Both the position numbers and the translations under genes were made by a program. Source: Spirogloea muscicola (taxonomy: Eukaryota > Streptophyta > Zygnematophyceae > Spirogloeales > Spirogloeaceae). Taken from it: DNA of 49,317 nucleotides. The stretch is from the NCBI GenBank assembly GCA_009602725.1, contig WELB01000021.1, positions 626,971 to 676,287 on the forward strand, read 5' to 3'. Under the pieces are notes generated by a model. That model was not told where the DNA came from and did no database searches. It saw nothing but the letters and a program-made list of their open reading frames with translations. Below are positions 23,126 to 33,600 of this stretch, piece by piece (the first letter of the stretch is position 1; every line of letters starts with the position of its first letter).

Positions 23126-23558
23126 AGACTAACGTTCAGATAATTAGTTCTGATATGCCGCGACGCCAACGCTTGCTGAGTAGCTGGAAGTCCGCAAGAC
23201 TTCCAGATGGGTGCACAAGGTCGTGGCGCAGCCGCCAGAGCGTGGCGTGGCAGCGGGCCGCCACCGCCACCGCTACCGCCACCGCACCGCCACAGCCACC
23301 ACCACCCGCCTCCCAGCCGCCACTCAGTCACAAAGGCCCACCTAGAGGCTGTGGAAAGAGCGCAGATAAGGAACTGTGCTGCCTTCCACACGGGCAGCAA
23401 GGAGGAGAGTTGCTGGAGGTTTCAGCCTGGCGAGGGTGCCGCCATAGGATGGAGGCGGCTGAGAAGGCAGTGTCAAATTGCTGACCTTGCAATCGCCTTT
23501 CAAGTGCCACTGTTTTGCTCATTCAGCCGGCTAGGTCTGGCGCACCTTCTATTGGAGT

Positions 23559-23761
23559 GACTCTTTCCCAGCTTCGAGTTGCTCTGACTTGCTGTTGCTC
23601 ACTCGTGGGTACTGAGCTTCCATCTGCATCATCTCGTGTCTACTTGTGTGGTTTTTCTTTTTGACACCTTTCTTGTGGCCTTTGGATATTGTCCATTCTT
23701 TTCTGGGCTGGCTTTGCTAGCCCCTCTTCTTCTATGAGCGAGCACTTTCTTCCACTGGAGT
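23559..23761 (+). mobile_element. Retrotransposon 3' tail inserted after the duplication
   Basis: About 195 bases are present here and absent from copy 2 at 46518-46525. The insert begins within the last 19 codons (FPASSCSDLLLLTRGY, then TGA at about 23614), continues with GTCCATTC, the hairpin GGGCTGGCTTTGCTAGCCC (about 23705-23723) and the AGCGAGCACTTTC segment. It is flanked by ATTGGAGT (23551-23558) and ACTGGAGT (23754-23761), a near-identical 8-base direct repeat; copy 2 has ATTGCAGT once. This fits target-primed insertion of a 5'-truncated element. Confidence 0.85.
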
Positions 23762-23940
23762 ACTCTTGGATGGTATGTGCCGCCAACTTGTGGAGCTCGG
23801 GTAGCGAAGGGGCAAGCAGACGCGTCGATGTTGCCCTCGACTCACACCTTCTTCACGACTTCTCGCGAGGCCTCCACTGAACGCCTGACCGAGTGTGGCT
23901 GACGAGCCTGAGGGTTCTGAGTACCTAGCGCACTCTTCCA

Positions 23941-25724
23941 ATGGGCAACCCCCTCAGCAAACCAGCAGAGACTGTAGGTAGAGCTATCATCGACTCTGCT
24001 GACAAGCTCAATGGAACAGCCTCATGGGCCGCTGGTAAGGCTGTCTGCTTGCTTGCTTCCAAGAGGTTGCCAAAAACAACATGTCAATCTGCTTATACAC
24101 TGCCTCCACCTCTGGCTCGCAGGCAACTTGATGACACATTGATAACTCAAACGAGCTGCCCTCACCGTGCAGCTCGAGTCGGCGAGTCAGCGGAAGCAGC
24201 AAAAGCTACAATGGCACAGATGAAAGTTGCGGCCAATGCCATTTCCAGAGCAGCCACTCATGCTGAAGTAGCAGCAGATTCAGCTCAGGTTGCTTGCGCC
24301 AAGGCCGGGTTTAGGGTTTAGAGTTTTAGGGTTTAGGGTTTGGGGGTTTAAAGTTTAGGCGATGCAAGCAATGCCGTAGAAATATCAGCCGTACAACAGC
24401 ATCATTGGTGGGAGAGCTTGGACCAAAGCTTAGCACGACGCTCGACCAAGCATCATCAATTCCTGGTGCTCTTCAAGATTCTGTCAACCAGATCACGCCA
24501 CAGGCAGCCTCGACTCCGGAGACGGTCCAAAAATGCGTCCAGATCTTGACACCCACTGCACAAAGTGCGCTGGACTCGTTGAGTTTCACAAGCAAGGCAG
24601 TGGGACAGAACATTCCAGCCTTGATGCAAAGCTGTCGTTGATTTGGCGAGCCTGATTTTGCTTGTTGAGTAAAGTGCTGCTTGCTGCATCATCGGCAAAC
24701 TTGATCTAACACACAGGCTGTGCTCATACCAGGCACAAACTGCTGCTTGAAGCAACAGAAAATCATGAAGCTCACAACCTGTAATTTACAATGTACCTGT
24801 ATAGTCCTACCTAGCCTTGGACGAACTTTCAACTCCGCTTTATGAGCATTTATTGACTAATGGCCATGTTTCTCTTCAGCTGTAGCAATCGTTGCAGGCG
24901 CTGCAGCTCTGGCCAGTCCAGCTCAGAATCTGAAAAGAATTGCTGTGAACTCTACAGAACTGGTTGCTACAAAAGAGGCCAGCCTGGTGTTCCGAGCAGC
25001 TGAAGGAACTTCCAAAAGAGCAGGCGGTTTCCTCAGGGGTTGGAAGCATGATCAGCATGGTGTATTCATCCCTGCCACTGAAGATGCATACTTAATGTGC
25101 TGCGACGATTTCACCAAAGAATTGCAAGAGCGTCACTTGGCAAGGTAAGTTGCAACATCCTGAGGAATGGCACACTGCCACCTCACTGAATGCATATCAA
25201 CCACTTATGCTCTACTTTCAAAATAATGCTTCACCCAGCAGTCCTGCCTCGCTTCTCCACTCTGCTTAAAGGCTTTGCAGTGATAGAGTTTAGCTGACAT
25301 CCAAGACAAGCTTCAGTGACGCTTTCTGTCGTCAGGCTGGGGATGGAGGTTTTGAAGATATGAATGAAAAAGTCTCATATGCTGCAGGACACCAAGGCAC
25401 GCAATAGAGAAGGTCAAGGCGATTCGCGAAAGTGGTGTGCTGCTAAAAGGGATGGAGGTTGTCTACCATCGCGACGTCATGAGTTTTACCTGTGATAAAG
25501 ACATTATTGAGAGGCCAGAAGGTATGGGTCTCTTTATCATGTGTGGCAGCACTGACTTGCATGGACAGCCTTACATCAAGTTGAAGGGGGTGATCTGTGA
25601 CATGGACAACTCCGGTGCACCAATGGGAAAGGTATGAATCTAGGATGGCAACCTCAACATGTGGCACTAGAGGTAATCTTCGACTTGCTGACCTTGGTTG
25701 CAGTGCCCGAATACACAAGTTTAG
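23941..25724 (+). CDS. Unrecognised intron-containing gene; putative N-myristoylated, Ala-rich helical protein
   Basis: Exons proposed: 23941-24034, 24173-24308, 24359-24636, 24880-25144, 25388-25631 and 25704-25724. The start MGNPLSKP fits the N-myristoylation rule (Gly2, Ser6), suggesting membrane association. Exon 2 is an Ala-rich helical segment (AEAAKATMAQMKVAANAIS), followed by a hydrophobic AIVAGAAALAS stretch and a compact domain (AIEKVKAIRESGVLL, then KGMEVVYHRDV) ending near DNSGAPMGK. Junctions use GT-AG with frame kept (G|GTAAGG, AG|GTAAGT, AAG|GTATGA), and the second copy at 46714-48265 has the same introns. Exon 2 is broken by telomere repeats (24309-24359); removing 24309-24358 as a GT-AG segment restores the later frame. 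The last short exon ends CPNTQV-stop; one base less would open into further sequence, so the end is uncertain. Family not recognised. Confidence 0.6.
24309..24359. repeat. 51-bp interstitial telomere repeat (TTTAGGG type) inside an exon
   Basis: About seven imperfect TTTAGGG units (TTTAGGG, TTTAGAG, TTTTAGGG, TTTAGGG, TTTGGGGG, TTTAAAG, TTTAGG). The second copy of the gene reads straight through at this point (AAGGCTGGCGAAGG near 47127), so the block was inserted here after the duplication, or lost exactly there. Read through, it brings an in-frame TAG within 5 codons. Confidence 0.93.
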
Positions 25725-25839
25725 TATGCTGGATCAGGTGTAATTATCACTCTGCTCGTCCCAAGAACGTAGAGATGAAGAAAGCTGAACTCCTCGAGGA
25801 ACATATCTCGACCTGACCAGTCCAACAACTGTTTGACAT

Positions 25840-26145
25840 ACTCTTGTGAAGGGAGCATTGTGGTCTGCAGCTGGAGGCGTTTTTGGAGGTGCCTCGCAAG
25901 AAATTCCGATCAAATTGTTGGGCACAAGGGTTGATCAAGCTTGCACTCAAATCCTGCCTTGTTGGTGTACTTCCAGGATATGGCATTATAATAACAACCA
26001 CAACTGTGTTGGAATTCACTTTCTGGGCGTGCAAGCAGTACAACTTGCCAAGAGACAAGCAGGTGGAGAGAAGGCTGTTCCATGGCGGGAAACCTTTACC
26101 AGTATGCAAAGGCATATTGAGCGCGAGCTGAGCCACCAAGATTAG
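25840..26145 (+). other. Possible further exons or broken 3' end of the gene at 23941
   Basis: After a candidate acceptor (CTTGTGAAG, 25850) the plus strand opens as GALWSAAGGVFGGAS and EIPIKLLGTRVDQ. A second frame then takes over with a membrane-like segment, SCLVGVLPGYGIIITTTTVL, and a basic end (NLPRDKQVERRLFHGG). The two look like one coding unit with a one-base shift near 25930-25945. If the exon at 25704 were entered one base later it would read ARIHKFSMLDQ and connect in phase to GALWSAAGG. So copy 1 may once have encoded a longer, membrane-anchored protein. This region has no partner in copy 2. Confidence 0.35.
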
Positions 26146-26283
26146 TGATGACTATGGTAACATAGTGAACCAGCTGGGCTGGGAAAGCACTAACTCAGCC
26201 CAGTGGTCACTTAAGCGCTTGTGTGTGTAGTGAGCGCACCAGTACATCTGGCTCATTCATTCCAAAGCCAAACCTCTGCATAA

Positions 26284-26339
26284 GAGAACTGTAGGAGTGA
26301 CCGTTCGCATCTCAGTGAGAACTGTAGGAGTGACCGTTC
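26284..26339 (+). repeat. 33-bp period direct repeat (two copies)
   Basis: GAGAACTGTAGGAGTGACCG plus TTC occurs at 26284 and 26317, with 10 other bases between. No function is evident. Confidence 0.9.
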
Positions 26340-26344
26340 CATCC

Positions 26345-28380
26345 TAGCGAATGAAGGAGTTCAAGAAGACGAGTCTGCACAGGACTTTGTAGACAGGGAA
26401 GGATTTGGCGCTACAATTTGCGGAACATCAAAGCAGCAGTTCTAGCTAGGCGTCAGCTGCTCATCATCCTCACGGGGCTTCCACCTTAATGCGGTGCTCT
26501 GTACGACTCCTTCCAGATGGTAGCTGGGGAGCAATTGACGCTACACTATGTGCTGGCTTGCCTGCTTCACAAAATTAAGCAAGAGAATTGGAGGAAGTAG
26601 CATGAGCTACTAGACAGCACATCAACCAATCAAAGTGGACCGCAACTCAGCAACAAGGCATACACAGGCAAATAACAGCGTACTACCGTCACCAAATTAC
26701 GGAGTCAAAGAAGTGGAACAAATCTGTGATGGAGACTGCCACTCTTTAAGTTTCCGTCTTTCTACTCCACCTAAATCCTGGGCACGAGGCCGCATGATCT
26801 TTGGACACGAGACAAGCCTACCGTAGCCCAGCTTAGGGTATTCTACTTTTGTGGGTGAATGCGCAATCCAAGCCTTGCAAGAAAATCTGTTCATGAACCT
26901 ATGCAAACAGGACTAAAAGCCGTCGATAGTTTAGTTCCTGTCGGTCGAGGTCAACGTGGACTCATTATTGGAGATAGACCGTCAAAGAATATGAGTTGCG
27001 AAAAGCTCGTCTCTCTCTTATGGTAGCGCGCGGTGGGCAAGTAGGAAGACGTTAGATCTTGAGGAAAGGGGGATAGTATACAGCAAAGATGCAACTCCTT
27101 GAGGAAAAGAAGGTCCAGACGACTCCGCCTGTCCCCTTCGGCCTTAAAGAGAGTAAATGACCTACAATAGTGGCCTGCACCTGAGGATCTGAGCTTTTGC
27201 CTGATGAGGAGGCAGGAAATGAGACTTGCGACTGAGTCGAAGGAATTGCAAGGAACTGACAGATGAGGCTGCTTAGTGGGAGATAGGTTGTGAAGCTGAA
27301 GAGGGGGTGGCCAGGACAGACACGCCAACTCTGAGAGAAGGTCGTGCTCTTGCCTCTGCTGTTTTTCATGAACCTCTTAGCATGTAAAAAGCCACGAGCA
27401 GTGCTGATGCTCCGAAGCAGGCTGCTATCCCCAAGAACCCACACAATGAAGGGAGATACGCTCTTCCATGCTGGCTATCGGTGAGTGTCACCACCCGCTC
27501 GCTCGCATGGTACTGGTAACCTTGCCAGATCCGTCCCGCTTCCGCAAGGCTCCAGTTTGACGACGGGCAGACAGAACGCCAATGACCACGGCTACGTAAG
27601 AAACGTTGGAAGGCAACGCATTGGCTGTAAATTCAATCAAGCAACGAATTCCATAGGCGTCCGACGTTGGAAGAGGAGCTCACCTCGCCCCGACACTCTT
27701 ACAATGTCCCCTTTACAGCTTCCCTAGCCTTTCGGCCTCAAATTACACTATTTGTAATCTGCAAGAATGATTCATCAACGGTCTGCCATCACCCGCCTAC
27801 ACCGACGGTCTACAGTCATCCATCTACCCTGTTCTGCCACCAAACGCTGTAAGTTGATCTGTTGTCAGAATTCATGAAAGCGTCCTCTCTGCACAGTGTC
27901 GTCTAGACTACTGGCATTGTAAATATACACCTGATGTGCTGCTTTCTGTAATACCTTTCAGGCAGCTCAGACCGAACAGCTCAGACGTGATGAAAGACTC
28001 TGACACCCTAGTAAGCATGATGTGCATACATTTGCACGAAAAGATTGGAAGTGCAATTTATTGATATCAGGATTGGCAGTTTGAGAGTATCTCTGAGGCG
28101 CTTCAAAAGTTCCTCAGAAGAAAATTTCTAATAGAGGAATGCCCTTGCGCACGGAAGCGGATCCTAAGTACACAGTACACAGAAAGTGGAGCCACATCAT
28201 TAAGGGAATCATCATTCACTGGAAATAGATTACTTCCAAAGCAGAGTCTGGACTTTGGTAGCATCTGAAATCAGCACAAGGCCTAGTCTTTATATCAGTC
28301 ATCAAGCTAGAATGGACATCCGAAGATCATGCTGACACCACGCTGTATGTCATTGACCTCCTTGCGTATGATCCTTGAAC
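26345..28380. other. Unassigned intergenic region between the duplicated gene and the WRKY gene
   Basis: No supportable gene. Minus-strand frames at 26951-27444 overlap and lack domains. An AAACCCTAA telo-box-like motif sits at about 28385, just beyond the WRKY stop. Confidence 0.35.
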
Positions 28381-28395
28381 CAACTAAACCCTAAG

Positions 28396-29953
28396 CTAGC
28401 TACACATGTCGAAGAAGGCTAGGAGACCAAGTGATGCAATGCCATTGTCTGACTCTGCTATTTCTCCAGAAGGCAGACGCCACTGATGTTGCGAGTGCAA
28501 GACATCTGCCTGTACTGAATCTGCTTCTGACTGGGTGCTGAAGAAAGAATCGACAGCCTCAAAGTCCGGGGAGAGATTTAGGGACTTGCTGGAGCTCGGT
28601 GTAGAACTGTAGTCCTCCAAGTCCTCTGCCCCTGAGCCTGCTGCAGCGACATCCGCATAGCCTGCACCCTGTCCCTCGAAGATTGCTGCGATGTCCGTGC
28701 TGCGATGTACGTCAGCCATATGTGTGTATTGCTCACATATAATCCATGGTTTCACGGGCACAGAATTTGATGCTTTTGAAATTGCTGGTGCAGGCCCCAA
28801 AGTCTGATGAGCTCCGAGAGGCGTAAGTGCGGCAGTGCTTGGTCCTCCTTTAGGTGGCGGATCAGGGTCTCTTGGACCGATGTCGATGGGTGGGCCCCCA
28901 CCCTGGCTGATAAGAGAGATCGTGATTGGTTTTGGTGGGGCAACGTGGTTATGATAGCCTATATAAGTGACATCAAACACATTCTTGTCGTCCTTAGACA
29001 CCTCCACTTTCTTCTTTGCCAGGCATGGCTGGTCAGAATCCTCCAGACTGCAGCGGAAGTAATTGCGAGGATTTGGCGAGCTCTTGATGGGCTTCCTGCC
29101 GTATTTGCGCCAACGCCAACCATCGTCAGGAATTTGCTTCTCGTCGAAAGGCTCTGGGACTATCACGTGTATCTGCTCAATGGGCACCTTCGGCCTGCAG
29201 AAGTTGGACTTTGAGGTGTTAGTACACATGTGGATTAGAAAGTTGCCACAGATAGCCGCTGACCGTTGCAGCACGTGCTTTGTTTGATGACATCCAAAGT
29301 CGATGCAAAGAGACAGACTTGTCTTGTCGGTGTTGATGAGCTCAATTCTCGTGGTGAGCAAGCTCATGAAATGTGGCTCATTGCAATTGACCACACACAA
29401 ATGCATGTAGCACTCACTTTCTTGAAGATTGGCGACTGCCATCCATCCTGTCGCCGTAGGAGCATCTGGTCCGCTTGGCGCCGGCACTTTTTGCAGCACG
29501 CTGGTTGAGAATATCAGCTCCCTTGTCGCAGTATGATTCATTCGACGCCCTCTTGGCACTGGCTTGCATACGGACATCCTCCTCCATCTTTAAGGGTAGC
29601 AAGGCTGAGTATCCATCGAGGTAAGCCGTGCTCTTCTCACTGGAGCTTGTTGATGCAGACATTGGGCTTGGGGGTGCCGTATGTGGGCCAAGGGCGTTGC
29701 TGCTGCATGCTCCCAGATGGACCCCTCGATCAAGGGCGAGAGAGGGAGAAGAAGCATGAGTACTGGCAACTCCTAGATGGCCTGCAAGGACACGGAACTC
29801 CAGTAACTGCTCTTGGGCTTGCAGCAATGTTTTCGTGAGATCCACCAGCTGCCCCTGCCCAGTGCTTGCTGTACTCGTGGCTGCTAATCCCTCGAAAGTT
29901 CTGTAACAAGTAGAAGAAGACGAAAAGTTGAAGGAACCGCGAGCGCCAGTCAT
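28396..29953 (-). CDS. WRKY-family transcription factor, two exons
   Basis: A sequence-specific DNA-binding protein that would act in the nucleus, normally on W-box promoters. Exon 1 is 29953-29418 and exon 2 29194-28396, giving 444 residues; the junction completes a Lys codon (AA|G). The first in-frame ATG is at 29953; a stop lies upstream. Exon 1 has a leucine-rich heptad segment (LVDLTKTLLQAQEQLL, about 40-55) and a basic stretch (AKSAGAKRTR) near its end. The single WRKY domain spans about 202-263: DDGWRWRKYGRK, PNPRNYFRC, then Cys, then HNH. The core is WRKYGRK, not WRKYGQK. The zinc spacing is C-x8-C-x23-H-x-H, between group III (C-x7-C, H-x-C) and groups I/II (H-x-H). The domain carries no intron. 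The C-terminus is Pro/Gly-rich, then Ser/acidic (GAEDLEDYSSTPSSSKSLNL), as in activation regions. The Q to R change may alter W-box preference (inference). Confidence 0.92.
29195..29417 (-). other. Intron of the WRKY gene with consensus branch point
   Basis: The donor is A|GTGAGTG and the acceptor TTCTGCAG. A perfect TACTAAC motif lies at about 29218-29224, some 23 bases before the acceptor. Without splicing, exon 1 stops at the donor (GTGA). The 223-base intron happens to be open in the frame of exon 2, which makes an unspliced reading of 393 codons look falsely continuous. Confidence 0.88.
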
Positions 29954-30120
29954 TGAAGCAGGCTCATCACACAATGTAGCAAACTCAAGCACAGCAAGGT
30001 TCCAGGTAGCAACTGAGCAGATGGGCGCATATGTTCAAGCAGCCGTGTGGAGGGTTTTACAGAAGACTCGCTGCTGCGAAGGGCAGTCTTGCGTCTGAGT
30101 GCGGAGAGGTGTACCTAGCT
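29954..30120 (-). promoter_or_regulatory. Likely 5' leader and promoter-proximal region of the WRKY gene
   Basis: This is the sequence immediately upstream of the chosen ATG. An in-frame TGA about 70 bases upstream rules out a longer N-terminus in this exon. No TATA box is obvious. Confidence 0.3.
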
Positions 30121-30850
30121 GCAGCTGTGCACGGTGCCAGCTGAGCGAGGTCGTGGCACATCTCCTGCTGGCAAGCAGAGCTCCTCTGGATCCACAACAG
30201 CTCGGCGAGAGCCGCGAGGTTTCCGACGGTGAGGCTCAGAGCGGAGGCGGCCTCCATGAGCCGGCGCGCAGCGTGAGCGTGGAGGTCCGAGCCGCCGGCG
30301 GGGCTTCCTTGGGGCAGCCGCGCCATTCGGGAGACGGCGCAAGGGTTTGGGAGAAGCGGGGGCGCGCTCGCTTAGCAATGGCTCGCTTAGCTGGGCCCTC
30401 CGCGACGAGGGGGAGCTGCTGGGGAGACGTCGCGGCGGTAGGTGGGCAATGCGGGCTTGTGCTGCGAGACGGGGCCCCAGGGCGCTTATATGGGCGTGGC
30501 GGTGCGGCGGCGGCGGCGGCCCGCGGCGGAGTCTGTCCTGCCCGGCGGGCTCCGCCAGTCCGCCACCGCCACAGCCGCGTGTACGTGTCTTGGACTCCGC
30601 CTCCACGGGCGGGGGCGCCCCCCCGGCCGGGCGGGGCCCGCCGCTAGGGTCAACGCCCCCCGCTCGCTAGCCGCCACGTGGAGCAGGCTCGAGGTCCCCG
30701 CTTCCAGCCACCGTTCTGTGCGCAATACCCGGCCCCGCTTCCAGGCCTCCTTCCGATACGCGTCGGGATTGCCACTGCTTGCTCTGCGCTGATAGCAGCC
30801 CATCCTCGAGACGCGACGCCTGCGTAAAAGTACACGAAAGACTCTTCTAG
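30121..30850. other. GC-rich stretch upstream of the WRKY gene
   Basis: Very GC-rich with GGCGGCGGC and CCCGGCGGG runs and a GCCACGTGG palindrome with a G-box core (CACGTG) at about 30672-30680. Long overlapping frames on both strands (up to 182 codons) are rich in Arg, Ala, Gly and Pro and resemble no family. It may be a CpG-rich promoter region or another GC-rich repeat. Confidence 0.4.
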
Positions 30851-30900
30851 TAGAGGGCGCTGGCTGTGACTGGCCAGCCCAGAGAGATAAGAAGTCGGGT
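30850..30900 (-). repeat. Retrotransposon hairpin fragment
   Basis: CTGGCTGTGACTGGCCAGCC with CAGAGAGATAAG is the reverse complement of the family-A hairpin. Confidence 0.6.
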
Positions 30901-31074
30901 CAATTGTAGACACAGGCTCGCTTCCCCTGCTTCTGCAGGGCCACTTAACAGGCTACCCGCGTATCTTGCGCCCACATCTGTGACGTCTTTTCCGCCTCCG
31001 AGTCGAGCGCACCCTCAATCACGGATTGCGAGCTCCACTTCCACCTTCGCTGTCCATGACCGCCACCAGCACGG

Positions 31075-31145
31075 CGCTGTTTTGAAGCTGGGCTGGCTTT
31101 CCATAGCCACTGCCCCCTGGAAGAGCTTTTTCTGCTCGAGCTAGC
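31075..31145 (+). repeat. Retrotransposon hairpin fragment
   Basis: GGGCTGGCTTTCCATAGCCA, then CTGCCCCCTGGAAGAGC, is the plus-strand hairpin and its CACTGCC downstream motif. It faces the fragment at 30850. Confidence 0.6.
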
Positions 31146-32196
31146 AATGCTGATCATCTTGACATTCAATCGACTCGCATGGTCTGAGGTGGCGGCTAAT
31201 GCATATCCTCGATCTGGTGGCGCGACCAACATTGCATGGAGAATTAAGAGGCAAGCTACCACGCCTTGCATGTTCAATGGACCTGCACCAACCAGACCGC
31301 TTATTAAATGTAGGGAGTGAAAGGATCTGACAAAGGACGCAATCCACAGTTTACACGGAGCCCAATTTCACTCTTATTTAGCAAAGCGAGAATTTTCCTG
31401 TGAGGCTGGCTCTTGTCGACTGCAGCGTTGACTTGAACTTCATAAATGCTGGCCCTGATGATCCCTTGCCGACTGCGGCAGTAAAGAAGCAAGTCATGTG
31501 CCACAAATGGCCCCCATTACGCCCAACATGCATAGCCTATTGCATACGCAGATGTTCACAGTCAAGGATCTGATGGTTAAGTCAAGTTGATGCACGACGA
31601 CATGAGAAGGATGCTTGCTGTCACAGCCAAGGGCGTCCCCTCAGGAACCGCACATGGAGCCTTACGTTCATGATGGCACGTTGCTGTCTATGCTCGCATT
31701 TACGAGACTAACACTGAAGAAAGGCGTGTTATGATGTAGTTAGTGAAAACAAAATAACAGTCCTCTTGCACTTTTGGAAACTGCGTATATTGGAAGAAGG
31801 GAAGGCTACAGTGGCCAACTACAAGAACAAGCACATCTGTTGACGTACATTAACCACTGCATATTGACCCGCTCAGTATCTACGAATCCGCACAAAGAGT
31901 TCGCTCATTGATGTCTGAAAACCGGATGGAAACTCCAAGCCTTTCTGCCACCAACCAGAGCTCGCCCAGCCTTCTGGTGCATAGCACGCTACAAACAGGC
32001 CGACACACGCCCGCGCAAGATCAACACTTATGCAGCTGGCAAGCCCATCTCGGCCAGAAGCAAATCTGCATGTCCTGCATAGCCTAGTTTGGCAATTAAT
32101 TCAAGGAGGGTGTAGAGCTGAGGACCTATACAGCAAAGATATCGACTGAAGCCGAGTGGGAAAACGCCGAGCGAGCCCGAAGAGAGCGAGAAAGGG
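31146..32196. other. Unassigned region
   Basis: No gene or repeat that I can support. Confidence 0.35.
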
Positions 32197-32822
<626 letters not shown>

Positions 32823-33094
32823 GTTTCGTCGTGTGAGCTCATGGTTCAGTATTGCACAGAAGAGTGACATGTATCGAGTGATGGAGGGCCAGAGTGACCA
32901 AAAACAAAGGGAAGCAACTTCATATCGGGCAGGGCAATCCACAAGCAGGTGAAGAGGGCAGGCGTGATACAAAAGGAGCCCGGTGATTGTTTGCAGCAGC
33001 AAGCATGGTGGTGCAGCCATGACGTCGATTGCAAAGAATGGGCTCGAGAAGCTGGAACGAAGCTTTATCTGCATCAGCAGTCTGCTTGCCCAGA

Positions 33095-33480
33095 GGCAGC
33101 CTTCGTCAGAGCCCCGCCTCGCGGCGGCTTTAGCGCTTGGCCCGTGCGCTCTGCTGTGGACGCCGCAGGTTGCTCAATGGCCGCTTGCTTGCTGCCTGAA
33201 CGTGGCAGTCGCAACAACTCTCTCCACTCTGCACTGCGGGGGGTGCGCCCTTCTTGGCACCATGCCTCGACCATGACGGGGCGGGCGACTTGTCGCCCTA
33301 GGTCAATGTCCGATCAGCGTTTCCAGCAGCCTGCACTCCCAGTAGACGGCGAACCTGAGATGATAAGTCGAGCCGGCGGCGGCCATGACTGCGGGAGCGC
33401 GTCGCGACGAGCTTGAAAACAATGCGGCTGCTGATATAAAAGGTAAAAGCCAGCCAGGTGCATTGAGCAGAGCGCTGCCT
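33095..33480 (-). repeat. GC-rich repeat with family-C-type hairpin end
   Basis: At 33422-33470 CGGCTGCTGATATAAAAGG is followed by TAAAAGCCAGCCAGGTGCAT, the same motif order as at 18597 and 43340. Upstream is GC-rich sequence with short similarity to other GC-rich repeats. Coding looks unlikely. Confidence 0.5.
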
Positions 33481-33490
33481 GGACGACATA

Positions 33491-33562
33491 GGGCCCACGG
33501 CCCCCCATCGGGCCCACGGCCCCACATCGGACCCACGGCCCGCCATCGGGCCCACGGCCAGC
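33491..33562. repeat. 19-bp GC-rich minisatellite, about 3.8 units
   Basis: Units GGGCCCACGGCCCCCCATC (33491), GGGCCCACGGCCCCACATC (33510), GGACCCACGGCCCGCCATC (33529) and a partial unit at 33548. The period is exactly 19. Confidence 0.95.
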
Positions 33563-33600
33563 CCAGCTTGTCGGTGGTGCGTTGACCCCTGCGCGCGGGG

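Larger units (their letters stand above)
23155..25520 (+). repeat. Segmental duplication, copy 1
   Basis: This region pairs with 46160-48256 in the same orientation. Similarity starts near the ATGCCGCGACGCC / CACGCCGCGACGC segment, runs through a CCGCCACCGCC tract, a GCGAGGGTGCCGCCA segment and all exons and introns of the gene at 23941, and ends where copy 2 is broken by a family-C repeat. Introns are shared, so the duplication was at DNA level, not by retrotransposition. Differences between the copies are dated relative to the duplication in the findings. Confidence 0.9.

Noticed and set aside
26284-26339. 33-base period repeat as a CRISPR-like start
   Set aside because: Only two units and a 10-base gap; no further spacing.
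28385-28393. AAACCCTAA next to the WRKY stop as a third telomere array
   Set aside because: A single unit. It may be a chance match or a telo-box, but not an array.
29195-29577. A continuous 393-codon frame beginning upstream of the WRKY domain
   Set aside because: The first ~128 codons are partly out-of-frame exon and mostly intron (GTGAGT donor, TACTAAC, CTGCAG acceptor). Splicing to 29953-29418 gives a better N-terminus.
30099-30647. 182-codon plus-strand frame in the GC-rich stretch upstream of WRKY
   Set aside because: Low-complexity Arg/Ala/Gly/Pro composition, rival frames on the other strand, no domain.
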